NCBI RefSeq assembly: GCF_023910635.1
Contig: NZ_JAAVVZ010000003.1
Coordinates: 62,001-126,000, forward strand
Length of the DNA: 64,000 nucleotides
Reading direction: 5' to 3'
From: Sphingorhabdus sp.
GTDB taxonomy: Bacteria; Pseudomonadota; Alphaproteobacteria; Sphingomonadales; Sphingomonadaceae
Below, piece by piece: positions 26,670 to 35,386 of this stretch (its first letter is position 1; each line of letters begins with the position of its first letter). Below the pieces are notes generated by a model, which was not told the DNA's origin, ran no database searches, and was given only the letters and a program-made list of their open reading frames with translations. The position numbers were made by a program, and so were the translations under genes.

Positions 26670-28021
26670 TAGAAGTTGAGGCCAAAAAATTCTTCCAACT
26701 TATCGCCAATATATTCGAGGTGCTCCTCAGATAAACCTGGAAAAGTGCCCAACCAAAACGTCTGGTTCATCACAATTTCAGTATTCGTCAAGTCCCCAGA
26801 AACTCGATAATTGCGGCCAGTCATATATGGCTGCTTGGTAAGGTTGCCAGCAAAAAGCAAACGGGTGCCAATTTTATTTTGGTCAAGGAAGTTGATGAGA
26901 TCAGTTCGCATAATCCCACTATTTTCTTTTAAAATGAGAGGAAACCCGAACCAAGACGGATTGGAATTTGGGGTTGCTTCAGGCAAGTGCAAGAACTCGC
27001 TGCAACTTGCGAGGCGCTTCTTTAAAAAGGAAAAATTAGAACGTCGCTTGGCTATAAACTCCTCCAAACGATCCATCTGGGCCAAGGCACAGGCAGCCTG
27101 CATATCGGTGATTTTCAGATTGTATCCCAAGTGACTATAGGTATATTTATGGTCATATCCGTCCGGTAAATCACCGCCGATATCTTTTTTGGTCCAGCAA
27201 AACCGCTTATTGCAGGTATTGTCCTTTCCAGTTGGGCAATAGCAATCACGTCCCCAGTCGCGGAATGACTCCGCAATCATCTTCAATTCCACGTCATTTG
27301 TGAATACAGCACCGCCCTCGCCCATTGTGATGTGGTGCGCGGGATAAAAACTAAGAGTTCCGATATCACCAAAGGTGCCGACCATTTGATCCCGATATGT
27401 CGCACCCAAAGCATCGCAACAATCTTCGACTAACCATAGGTTATACTTTTTGCATAACGCCGTTATTACTTCGACGTTGAAAGGATTACCGAGACTGTGA
27501 GCCAGCATAATTGCCTTAGTTTTTGGCCCAATTGCAGCTTCAATTTTCGTCGGATCAATATTGTGTGTAGCTAATTCAATATCTACAAATACTGGCACAG
27601 CTCCAAACTGCAAAATAGGATTAACCGTGGTTGGAAAACCCGCTGCCACGCCTATTACTTCATCTCCGGGTTTGATTGCGCGAGCGCCAAGTTTTGGACT
27701 CGTCAGCGTTGAAAACGCGACCAAATTTGCCGATGAACCCGAATTAACAGTAATCAAATGCTTTACGCCTAGAAAATCGGCCATTCGTTTTTCGAACATT
27801 GAATTAAAGCGGCCAGTTGTTAGCCATCCATCTAAAGAGGCCTCAACCATCAGCTGTAATTCCTTCGCGCCAACGACTTTACCAGACACCGGCACTGGCG
27901 TTTCGCCATGCACAAAAGGTACGGGAGCATATGCAATGTCTGCATATTGCTGAACTAACTCGCCAATCTGCTTGCGAATAGCATCAAGCGGAGAATCAAC
28001 GTTTATCGATTGTGTAGTCAT
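26669..28021 (-). CDS. rfbH: CDP-4-keto-6-deoxyglucose 3-dehydrase RfbH
   Basis: A 450-aa PMP-dependent, iron-sulfur dehydrase (E1, RfbH/DdhC/AscC). Diagnostic features: [14 protein letters not shown], where the usual PLP lysine is replaced by His; a Cys cluster [17 protein letters not shown] for the [2Fe-2S] centre; and [22 protein letters not shown] early on. With its reductase it removes the C3 hydroxyl of CDP-4-keto-6-deoxyglucose. ATG overlaps the stop of the CDP-glucose 4,6-dehydratase (ATGA); the stop overlaps the transketolase N-subunit start. Confidence 0.95.
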   Translation of the reverse strand: MTTQSINVDSPLDAIRKQIGELVQQYADIAYAPVPFVHGETPVPVSGKVVGAKELQLMVEASLDGWLTTGRFNSMFEKRMADFLGVKHLITVNSGSSANLVAFSTLTSPKLGARAIKPGDEVIGVAAGFPTTVNPILQFGAVPVFVDIELATHNIDPTKIEAAIGPKTKAIMLAHSLGNPFNVEVITALCKKYNLWLVEDCCDALGATYRDQMVGTFGDIGTLSFYPAHHITMGEGGAVFTNDVELKMIAESFRDWGRDCYCPTGKDNTCNKRFCWTKKDIGGDLPDGYDHKYTYSHLGYNLKITDMQAACALAQMDRLEEFIAKRRSNFSFLKKRLASCSEFLHLPEATPNSNPSWFGFPLILKENSGIMRTDLINFLDQNKIGTRLLFAGNLTKQPYMTGRNYRVSGDLTNTEIVMNQTFWLGTFPGLSEEHLEYIGDKLEEFFGLNF

Positions 28022-29073
28022 TTTTCATCCTGATATTGAGAAATCTGCGCGAGACAGACCGCGCGCATATCCGCGCCCGCCAACCAAGCTTGATGCCATT
28101 GAGTGATGTTCGACAACGCCGTTTGGAGTGGCCACCGGGGCAGCCAATTTAAGCGTGAGCGAGCCTTAGAGATGTCTAGTTTTAAGTAGTGCGCCTCGTG
28201 TGGGTGTTCCCCCGGTTGCAATATCCACGATCCCCCGCCCGTCCACTCTTGGCATAGGCGTTCAACAATCCATTGCACAGTTTGCGCATCCTCGTCGCGA
28301 GGACCAAAATTCCAACCTTCCGCGTCTAACTGACCATGCTCATACAAACGCTCAGCCAACCGTAAATACCCCGACAAGGGCTCCAAAACATGTTGCCAAG
28401 GACGAACGGCATGCGGGTTGCGTATTTGCACTGGCCGCCGATCCTCAAGCGCTTTTAAAATGTCAGGAACGAGGCGATCCGACGCCCAATCACCTCCACC
28501 GATGACGTTGCCAGCACGTGCGGACGCCAGTGCGATACCTTGAGCTTGAAAAAACGATTTGCGATATGCGTTTCCTACTAGCTCGGCGCAACCTTTGCTA
28601 CTTGAATAAGGATCATGGCCCCCCATAGCCTCATGCTCACGATAGCCCCAAACCCACTCTCGATTTTCATAACACTTATCAGTTGTTACAGATACGATTG
28701 CCCGCACACTGCCTGCGTGCCGCGCGGCTTCTAATACGTTGACGGTGCCCATTACGTTCGTAGCAAAAGTATCGATAGGCTGCTGGTACGATAAGCGCAC
28801 TATTGGCTGCGCCGCCATGTGAATTACGATTTCAGGCTTAAAATCTGCCATCAAAGCAGAAAGTATATCATAGTTTCGAATATCTGAGATCTGGTGGTCC
28901 ATGCCATTAGCAACCTGCGCGATGCTAAAAAGAGCCGGCACGGTGGGCGGTTCGAGCGAAATGCCTCGTAAAGTCGCCCCCAATGATTGCAACCACAGAC
29001 TCAACCAACTCCCCTTGAAGCCGGTATGCCCCGTCAATAAAACGCGCTTGTTTTGCCAAAATGCTGGATTCAC
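28018..29073 (-). CDS. rfbG: CDP-glucose 4,6-dehydratase
   Basis: A 351-aa SDR converting CDP-glucose to CDP-4-keto-6-deoxyglucose. Motifs: [20 protein letters not shown] (residues ~4-23), [31 protein letters not shown], and [13 protein letters not shown]. The GTG at 29073 is chosen because the family starts a few residues before FW..KRV and a GGTGGA site lies just upstream; the longer frame to 29124 overlaps the preceding gene. It lies 11 bp after the rfbF stop. Confidence 0.94.
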   Translation of the reverse strand: MNPAFWQNKRVLLTGHTGFKGSWLSLWLQSLGATLRGISLEPPTVPALFSIAQVANGMDHQISDIRNYDILSALMADFKPEIVIHMAAQPIVRLSYQQPIDTFATNVMGTVNVLEAARHAGSVRAIVSVTTDKCYENREWVWGYREHEAMGGHDPYSSSKGCAELVGNAYRKSFFQAQGIALASARAGNVIGGGDWASDRLVPDILKALEDRRPVQIRNPHAVRPWQHVLEPLSGYLRLAERLYEHGQLDAEGWNFGPRDEDAQTVQWIVERLCQEWTGGGSWILQPGEHPHEAHYLKLDISKARSRLNWLPRWPLQTALSNITQWHQAWLAGADMRAVCLAQISQYQDEK

Positions 29074-29084
29074 ATTTTCCACCG

Positions 29085-29858
29085 TTAGGGCCACTTCTTC
29101 CACGGTGCGGTGCCATCGACCCACATTTTTTCAAGAGTGTTTTTATCGAATAGAGTGTCCATCGGTTGCCAAAATCCGTGATGCGGAAATGCCATCAATT
29201 CGCCCTGCTCGGCCAAGCTGGTTAGCGGGCCTTGTTCCCAAACCGTATCGTCACCGTCTAGCAGCGACAGAACTTTCGGAGACAAAACGAAGAATCCGCC
29301 GTTGATCAGCATGCCATCACCACGCGGTTTTTCTTTAAAACTATGCACTCGGTGGTTTTGAATATCCATGGCGCCGAAGCGAGCGGGTGGATAGGTCGCA
29401 GTAAGCGTAGCGGCCTTGCCGTGGCTTCGATGGAAGGCGATTGTCGCTCCAATGTCGTTATCGCCAACGCCATCGCCATAGGTGAAACAAAACGCCTCTT
29501 CATTTTTGACGTGATCGGCAACGCGCCGCAAGCGACCCCCTGTCATTGAAGCATCGCCTGTGTCGACCAGCGTAACTGTCCAGGGCTCTGCGCGCTTTTG
29601 GTGAACGCGCATATTGTTCGACTTCATGTCAAAAGTAACATCAGACATGTGTAAAAAGTAATTCGCAAAATATTCTTTGATCAAATATCCTTTATAGCCA
29701 CAACAAATGATAAAGTCGTTGATGCCGTGATATGAATACATTTTCATAATGTGCCACAAGATCGGCTTGCCTCCGATTTCGACCATAGGTTTTGGCCGAG
29801 TCGAAGTTTCTTCGCTCAATCTGGTGCCCAATCCACCTGCAAGAATTACTGCTTTCAT
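29085..29858 (-). CDS. rfbF: glucose-1-phosphate cytidylyltransferase
   Basis: A 257-aa enzyme making CDP-glucose from CTP and glucose 1-phosphate. Motifs: AVILAGGLGTRLSEETSTRPKPMVEIGGKPILWHIMK (residues ~3-39), FICCGYKGYLIKEYF, VTLVDTGDASMTGGRLRRV and FTYGDGVGDND. Full length for the family. It lies 18 bp downstream of the reductase gene and is the entry step of the CDP-sugar branch. Confidence 0.96.
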   Translation of the reverse strand: MKAVILAGGLGTRLSEETSTRPKPMVEIGGKPILWHIMKMYSYHGINDFIICCGYKGYLIKEYFANYFLHMSDVTFDMKSNNMRVHQKRAEPWTVTLVDTGDASMTGGRLRRVADHVKNEEAFCFTYGDGVGDNDIGATIAFHRSHGKAATLTATYPPARFGAMDIQNHRVHSFKEKPRGDGMLINGGFFVLSPKVLSLLDGDDTVWEQGPLTSLAEQGELMAFPHHGFWQPMDTLFDKNTLEKMWVDGTAPWKKWP

Positions 29859-29876
29859 ATATTTATTCTCGATCTG

Positions 29877-30869
29877 TCAGATAGATCCCGAGCTTACAAA
29901 AGCATCGGAATAAAATCGGTTGGGAGCCAAGCCAGCTTTAAAGAGCTCTACTTTAGCACTAGCAATCATTGCCTGAGATCCACAAGCGTACGCAACGGCA
30001 TCACTTAAGTCAGGTCCATTTTCCAATAATGCATCTTGGACGTAGCCCCGAGCCCCCGACCACTCGGAATGTGCCTGAGACAATACAGGCAAAAAAGTGT
30101 GTCGGCCTCCTATCGCCTGAATATCATAGTATATATCAGCGACAACCCGCCCCCCCCAAACGACCGTTACCGAGCGCGGTTGTTCATCAACGCTAAGTTC
30201 CGTGATTGCCTCAAGCATCGCTTTGACGGGCGCTATACCTGTGCCTGTTGCCAGAAAAATTAAGTCCAAGCTCGCGCAACTGCGAAGAAAAAACGACCCA
30301 AGCGGTCCATTGATACGCAAAAGATCATTTTCTTTGGCTTTATTGAACCAGTAATCGCTCATCGCACCCCCATGCACCGCACGTATGTGCAAATCAAGAT
30401 GGCCGCGACAATTCGGTGCATTCGCAATTGAGTAGCTTCTGCGCATGGCCCCAGGCCCGATCACATCGATATATTGACCTGGCAGATAACTGAAGGCACT
30501 TGTTGGCGGAACCCTGAGTGTCGCGAGCATCACATCTGGCGCTAATTTCTGTAGGCAATCGATACGGGCGGGAAGAGTTTTGACTTCAGGTATATATATG
30601 CCGTCCAAATCTTCGGCATCAATTGTTAAATCTGATGCTGCGGTTCGTATGCAGCTGAGAATATAGCCGGCCTTTTTTTCATCATCTGACAAGCCTATCT
30701 CAATGGCAAGCGCTTCGCTCCGTCCGCTCAAAATCCTGCATTTGCAAGAGCTACACCGGCCCGTTTTACAACTATAAGGAAGCGAAATCTGCGCATTTGC
30801 TGCAGCATCTAACAAAGACACTCCGTGCGAGCACTCAAATTTTTTCCCAGAAACAAGTTCTACTAACAA
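29877..30869 (-). CDS. rfbI: CDP-6-deoxy-3,4-glucoseen reductase (RfbI/AscD)
   Basis: A 330-aa flavo-iron-sulfur electron donor for RfbH. The N-terminal plant-type [2Fe-2S] domain has CKTGRCSSCKCRIL plus a later Cys (residues ~34-75). An FAD domain (RRSYSIANAP) and an NAD domain (FLATGTGIAPVKAML, AYACGSQAMI) follow. A TTG start at 30869 with AAAGGAG five bases upstream is preferred, which gives the usual family length; a TTG at 30884 is possible. It is the first gene of the CDP-sugar run, so the promoter should lie in 30870-31031. Confidence 0.94.
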   Translation of the reverse strand: MLVELVSGKKFECSHGVSLLDAAANAQISLPYSCKTGRCSSCKCRILSGRSEALAIEIGLSDDEKKAGYILSCIRTAASDLTIDAEDLDGIYIPEVKTLPARIDCLQKLAPDVMLATLRVPPTSAFSYLPGQYIDVIGPGAMRRSYSIANAPNCRGHLDLHIRAVHGGAMSDYWFNKAKENDLLRINGPLGSFFLRSCASLDLIFLATGTGIAPVKAMLEAITELSVDEQPRSVTVVWGGRVVADIYYDIQAIGGRHTFLPVLSQAHSEWSGARGYVQDALLENGPDLSDAVAYACGSQAMIASAKVELFKAGLAPNRFYSDAFVSSGSI

Positions 30870-31031
30870 GATTGCTCCTTTCAATTATTAAAACTGTTGG
30901 TGCTTTATCAGTGTGTGTCAATCTTACATGACGGGTAATGATTGTAGGGTCCGAGCGCAATGGCACCTGAAATTGTCATTTTTTATTCCAAATTTATAGG
31001 TCTCTACCAACCAAGTACCTCTCAAATTATA

Positions 31032-31979
31032 TCATAAAATGATCAAGATGAGCGCAAGGGTTAACGACGCGATCCAGTACATAAATAAACCACCGGGCCA
31101 CCCAAACTTATCCTGCAAATGATGATGCAAATGGTCGCGATCAGCAGACATGGGCGACCGCCCCTGCCGAAGGCGTTTATACGTTAGCCTAAATGAGTCA
31201 GCGACTGGCACAACAAAAAGCAACACTAATTCGTCAGCGCTAATTGCCCGCAGCGCCTGGGTTCCTGGCGTGTTGTAAACCATGATCGAAAGCAATCCGA
31301 TAGCGGCAGCAATTGCGTATGCTCCGCCATCACCGAGGAACAACTTGCTCCTCATGTTAAAAGTAAACAAAACCATCAGCACAGCTGAGAACAAACCAAT
31401 AAGTGGCAGCAAGGGCCCAACCGATCGGGTCGCTAGTATCGCCAGCCAGCCCAAAGAAAGTCCTAAAACAAGCCCATTCTTTCCGTCAGCCATGTTAACT
31501 GCGTTCAAAAGACCAACGCAACAGACTACTGTGAAGATAATAGAGAGCCACCATGTTCCCAATCCTAGGGTTAACGGGGGTATGATGAAATCAAGAACGC
31601 GAACATTGAAAGTCGGATCTACAGCGGCCGCAATAGCAAACACAGCAAACGAAATTATAAGCCTTGAGCGCGGGGAAAGAGAGTGCCGGTCATCACCGAG
31701 CCCCACCAGTGCCATCGCGGAAACGCAGCCGAGCCAGATCAGAAGAGATCCAAGCCAGCGTTCTGAGGCAAAAATCATGATATAGGCGAGTGCTACAGGA
31801 ACAAATGCGATAAGAAGCGTGACTCCTCCCATCAAGGGCGTAGGTACGCTGTGCTTTTTTCTGCCAACAGGAACATCCATCAGATTTAATAATGTGCAAA
31901 TGCGTTGCGCGTTCAAACACAAAATAATTGCTGCCAATGCACCTGACAAGATCAGCGCAATGTAAAGTATATCGTCCAT
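31032..31979 (-). CDS. WecA/TagO-like polyprenyl-phosphate sugar-1-phosphate transferase
   Basis: A 315-aa MraY/WecA-superfamily membrane enzyme with ~10 TM segments. It shows the acidic metal-binding motif ALVGLGDDRHSLSP, the NAVNMADGKNGL loop, FLGDGGAYAIA and the cytoplasmic DRDHLHHHL. It transfers a (probably N-acetylhexosamine) 1-phosphate to undecaprenyl phosphate, starting the repeat unit for this locus. It lies upstream of the reductase gene by 163 bp on the same strand, so it may head the large transcript. Confidence 0.88.
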   Translation of the reverse strand: MDDILYIALILSGALAAIILCLNAQRICTLLNLMDVPVGRKKHSVPTPLMGGVTLLIAFVPVALAYIMIFASERWLGSLLIWLGCVSAMALVGLGDDRHSLSPRSRLIISFAVFAIAAAVDPTFNVRVLDFIIPPLTLGLGTWWLSIIFTVVCCVGLLNAVNMADGKNGLVLGLSLGWLAILATRSVGPLLPLIGLFSAVLMVLFTFNMRSKLFLGDGGAYAIAAAIGLLSIMVYNTPGTQALRAISADELVLLFVVPVADSFRLTYKRLRQGRSPMSADRDHLHHHLQDKFGWPGGLFMYWIASLTLALILIIL

Positions 31980-32174
31980 GGAATGGCAGTTGCTCTAGTG
32001 TTGGTTATCGGACGTGCACGTCGAAGCCATTATTGTATAAAATTACAGAGGTCTATACAGTAATAACAATTCCAGGAAAAAATTGCTTGGGCCAGAGCTC
32101 GGTAGCAAGCTTTGTGATTAGCGCTTAACCGCAAACCGCATACCCCGATTGCGATGTGCCGCACCACTCGGAGA

Positions 32175-32987
32175 TTACTGCGGCTGATCTTCCCCGCCGT
32201 GACGGACGCGTTGTCGTACTGGCTGTTGACGCAAGCGTTCCTGTCGGACCTCGGGTACCGGTCTCCCAGTGGCAGCGCCGTCCTGCCCCGAATCAATCAG
32301 TGGTGTTTGCCGCTGATCAAAATTGTCGCGTTGCCGGGGCGGTGCATTTGCGTCGGGTGCGCGGGGGCGTCGACTCGGCTGTCCATAGCTTCCGCCGCGT
32401 CCTTCACGTATGTCAGTATATGGCACGGGCACAGCACCGGCGCCGCGGCTTTCTCGGCCACGCCAATGATCATTTTTGCCGCGCCGTTCATCCCGGCGCC
32501 CGTCATGCGGATGCTGGATTTCTTCGGCACCGCGTGCGCGACCGCTATGACGTTCGGGCCAACTTGCAGCGCCCGACCCTGCACCCTCCGTATATCCGCG
32601 ACTACGCCTTTGGTATCGGCCGCTGTCGCCGTTACGCCCCCGATTCTCACGATACCAATTATGCCGCTTTTCGCCCCAATAGCGGCGATGCTGATCGCGC
32701 ATGGGGTAGCGGCGTCCGATGTTATCGAACAGGAAGAAGCCATAGCCGGGATAATAATAATTATCGTACCAGCCGCCGCCATAACCGATATTGTTAAAGC
32801 CATAGCCGAGGTCGCAATCATAATAGCGGTCGTAATCGCTATAAGGGTCGCAACCATATTCGTCGTCATAATAGCCGTCGCTGGCATAACCAAGGCCGAG
32901 ATCATAAACGCATCCGGACAGTGCAACGCTTGCCGATGCTAATGCCGCAATCTTTACAATAGCCTTTAGATTGAATGTCGCTTTCAT
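32175..32987 (-). CDS. Tyr/Gly-rich, Arg-rich putative lipoprotein
   Basis: About 270 aa. A signal peptide ends in a lipobox (ASVALSGC), so the mature protein would begin at Cys and be lipid-anchored. Then comes an Asp/Tyr/Gly-rich segment (residues ~30-95, e.g. DEYGCDPYSDYDRYYDCD) and a long Arg/Gly/Gln-rich low-complexity tail. The start at 32987 is preferred (GGGGG site five bases upstream; the extension to 33023 lacks one). The opposite strand is also open here because of the composition. Similar lipoproteins are common in sphingomonads with unknown function. The exact C-terminus is the least certain part. Confidence 0.6.
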   Translation of the reverse strand: MKATFNLKAIVKIAALASASVALSGCVYDLGLGYASDGYYDDEYGCDPYSDYDRYYDCDLGYGFNNIGYGGGWYDNYYYPGYGFFLFDNIGRRYPMRDQHRRYWGEKRHNWYRENRGRNGDSGRYQRRSRGYTEGAGSGAASWPERHSGRARGAEEIQHPHDGRRDERRGKNDHWRGRESRGAGAVPVPYTDIREGRGGSYGQPSRRPRAPDANAPPRQRDNFDQRQTPLIDSGQDGAATGRPVPEVRQERLRQQPVRQRVRHGGEDQPQ

Positions 32988-33186
32988 ATGACCCCCGTTT
33001 CGCCCTAAACGCTCCTGTGCCAATTCCGCTTAGAGCATCATATGCGCTGGTTATAATTGCTCAGTTGAATTGCAGGTGAATAAGTCCGTATGCTGACGTT
33101 CAGCTTTCTGCCGACGTCTCCACTTGCACCTTACTTACAGACATGGCAGTAATGTTTAACCGCGCAATTAAACAGGATTGAGACCG

Positions 33187-34554
33187 ATGGCCCTTGCCCA
33201 TAGCGAAGCTGCAAATCCGCATTGGACGCCACGCACCAAAATCGGTGACCTTTCGCACATACCCGGCGAAAATGGGCCACCCATCGTCGGCACGACATTC
33301 CGCGTATTGCGCGATCCACCCGGATATGGTGCGCATATGGTCAAAACCTATGGCAAGGTTTTCCGCACTAACGCCTTTGGCAACCCGACGATTTCGCTGG
33401 TCGGTGCCGAGGCGAATGAGCTGATGCTGTTCGACCGGGAAAAGCTGTTCTCGTCCGAGCAAGGCTGGGGTCCTGTATTAAATTTGCTGTTCCCGCGCGG
33501 CTTGATGCTGATGGATTTTGACCATCACCGTATGGACCGGCGTGCCCTTGGTATTGCATTCAAACCCGAGCCAATGCGGGCATATACGCAGGATATGAAC
33601 CGCATCTTTGCTGATCAGTTAAAGAACTGGCGCGGCGATATGCTGTTTTATCCTGCGATCAAGCAGCTGACCCTTGATGTCGCGGCAAGCAGCTTTCTTG
33701 GCATTCCGCTGGGGCCAGAAGCGGATAAAATCAACAAGGCGTTTGTTGATATGGTGCAGGCATCGGTAGCGCCCATTCGAGCCCCAATACCGTTTACTTC
33801 CATGGGCCGGGGCGTGGCCGGTCGCAAATATCTGATCGACTATTTCGGTCCGCAAATCGCCGAGCGCCGCCGCAATGAAAACCGGCAGGATATGTTCAGC
33901 CAATTTTGCCGATCAAAGCGCGAAGACGGCGAATATATGTCGGATGGCGAACTCATCGATCATATGAACTTCCTGATGATGGCGGCGCATGACACCATCA
34001 CGTCGTCGGTCACGTCGATGATCTGGTATCTCGCCAAGCACCCAGAATGGCAGCAGAAACTGCGCGAGGAGTGCCTCGCCATCGCGCCAGCTGGTTCGGA
34101 CATTTCCTTTGCCGACCTCGATAAATTCGAGCTGACCGAATATGCGTTCAAAGAAGCATTGCGGATGATTTCGCCTGTGCCGTCTATCCCGCGCCGCGCG
34201 CTCAAAGATTTCGAATTTATGGGTTATCATATTCCGAAGGGAACGGCCGTCAGCATCAGCCCCTCTTACGTCCATATGATGCCCGAATATTGGGAAAACC
34301 CAGAAGTGTTCGACCCAATGCGTTTTACCCCCGACAAGGTGAAGGCACGGCATAAATATGCGTGGGTCCCATTCGGTGGCGGCGCGCATATGTGCCTGGG
34401 CCTGCACTTTGCCTATATGCAAATGAAGCTGTTCACCCATCATTTGCTGACGTCGGTGAAGGTCGAAATTGCCGAAGGTTATGAACCCGATTGGCAGCCA
34501 TGGCCTATTCCAAAGCCCAAGGATGGACTGAAGGTCCGGTTCACGCCTCTATAA
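33187..34554 (+). CDS. cytochrome P450
   Basis: A 455-aa heme monooxygenase. Visible are the I-helix oxygen-activation motif MAAHDTITSSV (~266-276, variant of AGxDTT), the K-helix EALR (~323-326), and the heme-binding FGGGAHMCLGLHFA with axial Cys at about residue 403. No membrane anchor, so a soluble class with separate ferredoxin partners; none is adjacent. The ATG at 33187 has AGGA nine bases upstream; an in-frame TTG at 33178 is less likely. It is followed after 49 bp by a TonB-like gene. The substrate cannot be predicted. Confidence 0.93.
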   Translation: MALAHSEAANPHWTPRTKIGDLSHIPGENGPPIVGTTFRVLRDPPGYGAHMVKTYGKVFRTNAFGNPTISLVGAEANELMLFDREKLFSSEQGWGPVLNLLFPRGLMLMDFDHHRMDRRALGIAFKPEPMRAYTQDMNRIFADQLKNWRGDMLFYPAIKQLTLDVAASSFLGIPLGPEADKINKAFVDMVQASVAPIRAPIPFTSMGRGVAGRKYLIDYFGPQIAERRRNENRQDMFSQFCRSKREDGEYMSDGELIDHMNFLMMAAHDTITSSVTSMIWYLAKHPEWQQKLREECLAIAPAGSDISFADLDKFELTEYAFKEALRMISPVPSIPRRALKDFEFMGYHIPKGTAVSISPSYVHMMPEYWENPEVFDPMRFTPDKVKARHKYAWVPFGGGAHMCLGLHFAYMQMKLFTHHLLTSVKVEIAEGYEPDWQPWPIPKPKDGLKVRFTPL

Positions 34555-34603
34555 TGCGGCATTGCAAGCAGCGCTGAGCGCATTAAAGGTGCGCGCTGCG
34601 CGC

Positions 34604-35374
34604 ATGGCCTATTCAGAACAGACAGATTGGGACCGTGAATCGCTGCGCCGGCGAGGCTTGGGCTTTGTCATCGCCCTGCTCGTCGAAGCGCTCATCATCA
34701 TAGCGATACTCAGCCTGGGCATGCGGGCGGGTGGGCCATCAGCGGGTACAAGGGGCCTCAGCACCTTCTCACTGGAGGCACAATCCGATTCCGCTTCGTC
34801 CGAGCGAACCGAAACCAAAACCCCTATTGCCCAAAAAACACCGCCTCAATTTACGCCACCTATTCCCAAAGCGCTGCTACCACCGGTCAATCCCGTGCAA
34901 GCGCCGCCGCCGAACCCTGAATTCATCAAGGTCAGCAAAAGCGAGTTCGATGCCATGGACTTATCGAAGCTGCCTGCTGGTGGCGGAGGGGCTGGCGACA
35001 ATAAGGGTGCCGGACAAGGTTCCAAAGGCATGATGGGTCCAGGGCTTGGACCAGGCGGTGCGCAATTATATCCGGTCGCGTGGCTGCGCGAACCGTATGA
35101 CAGCGAACTTACGCCCTATCTGGCCGCCATCAAGCGTATTCCCCCAGGCGCGTCCGCCGACATTGCATGCCGCATGGCAGAACACAACCGCGTCGAAAAC
35201 TGCCAGATCATTGGTGAAAACCCCCGCGGCACCGGCCTCGCCAAGGCCTTACGCCTCGCGGCATGGCAATTTCTGGTTAAGCCGCCGCGCATCGATAACA
35301 AGCCCCAATTGGGTGTGTGGGTGCGGATCCATTTCGACTTTGGTGTAAAGGCCGCGGGTGAAGAGGCCCAATAG
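34604..35374 (+). CDS. TonB-like membrane-anchored protein
   Basis: About 256 aa. An N-terminal cytoplasmic stretch is followed by a single TM (LGFVIALLVEALIIIAILSLG, residues ~18-38) and a Pro/Lys/Gln-rich linker (PPQFTPPIPKALLPPVNPVQ). A Gly-rich hinge leads to a C-terminal domain with the TonB-type ADIACRMAEHNRVENCQIIGE...ALRLAAWQFLVKPPRI arrangement. Probably an energy-transducer-like envelope protein. The ATG at 34604 is preferred; the frame is open back to a TTG at 34562 next to the P450 stop. No ExbB/ExbD is near. Confidence 0.7.
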   Translation: MAYSEQTDWDRESLRRRGLGFVIALLVEALIIIAILSLGMRAGGPSAGTRGLSTFSLEAQSDSASSERTETKTPIAQKTPPQFTPPIPKALLPPVNPVQAPPPNPEFIKVSKSEFDAMDLSKLPAGGGGAGDNKGAGQGSKGMMGPGLGPGGAQLYPVAWLREPYDSELTPYLAAIKRIPPGASADIACRMAEHNRVENCQIIGENPRGTGLAKALRLAAWQFLVKPPRIDNKPQLGVWVRIHFDFGVKAAGEEAQ

Positions 35375-35386
35375 GTCCGTTAGTAT

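Noticed and set aside
32154-32942. Long plus-strand frame opposite the Tyr/Gly-rich lipoprotein
   Set aside because: The minus-strand gene has a proper signal peptide, lipobox and ribosome site; the plus-strand product is a low-complexity, Ala/Ile/Val-rich mirror caused by the repetitive codons.
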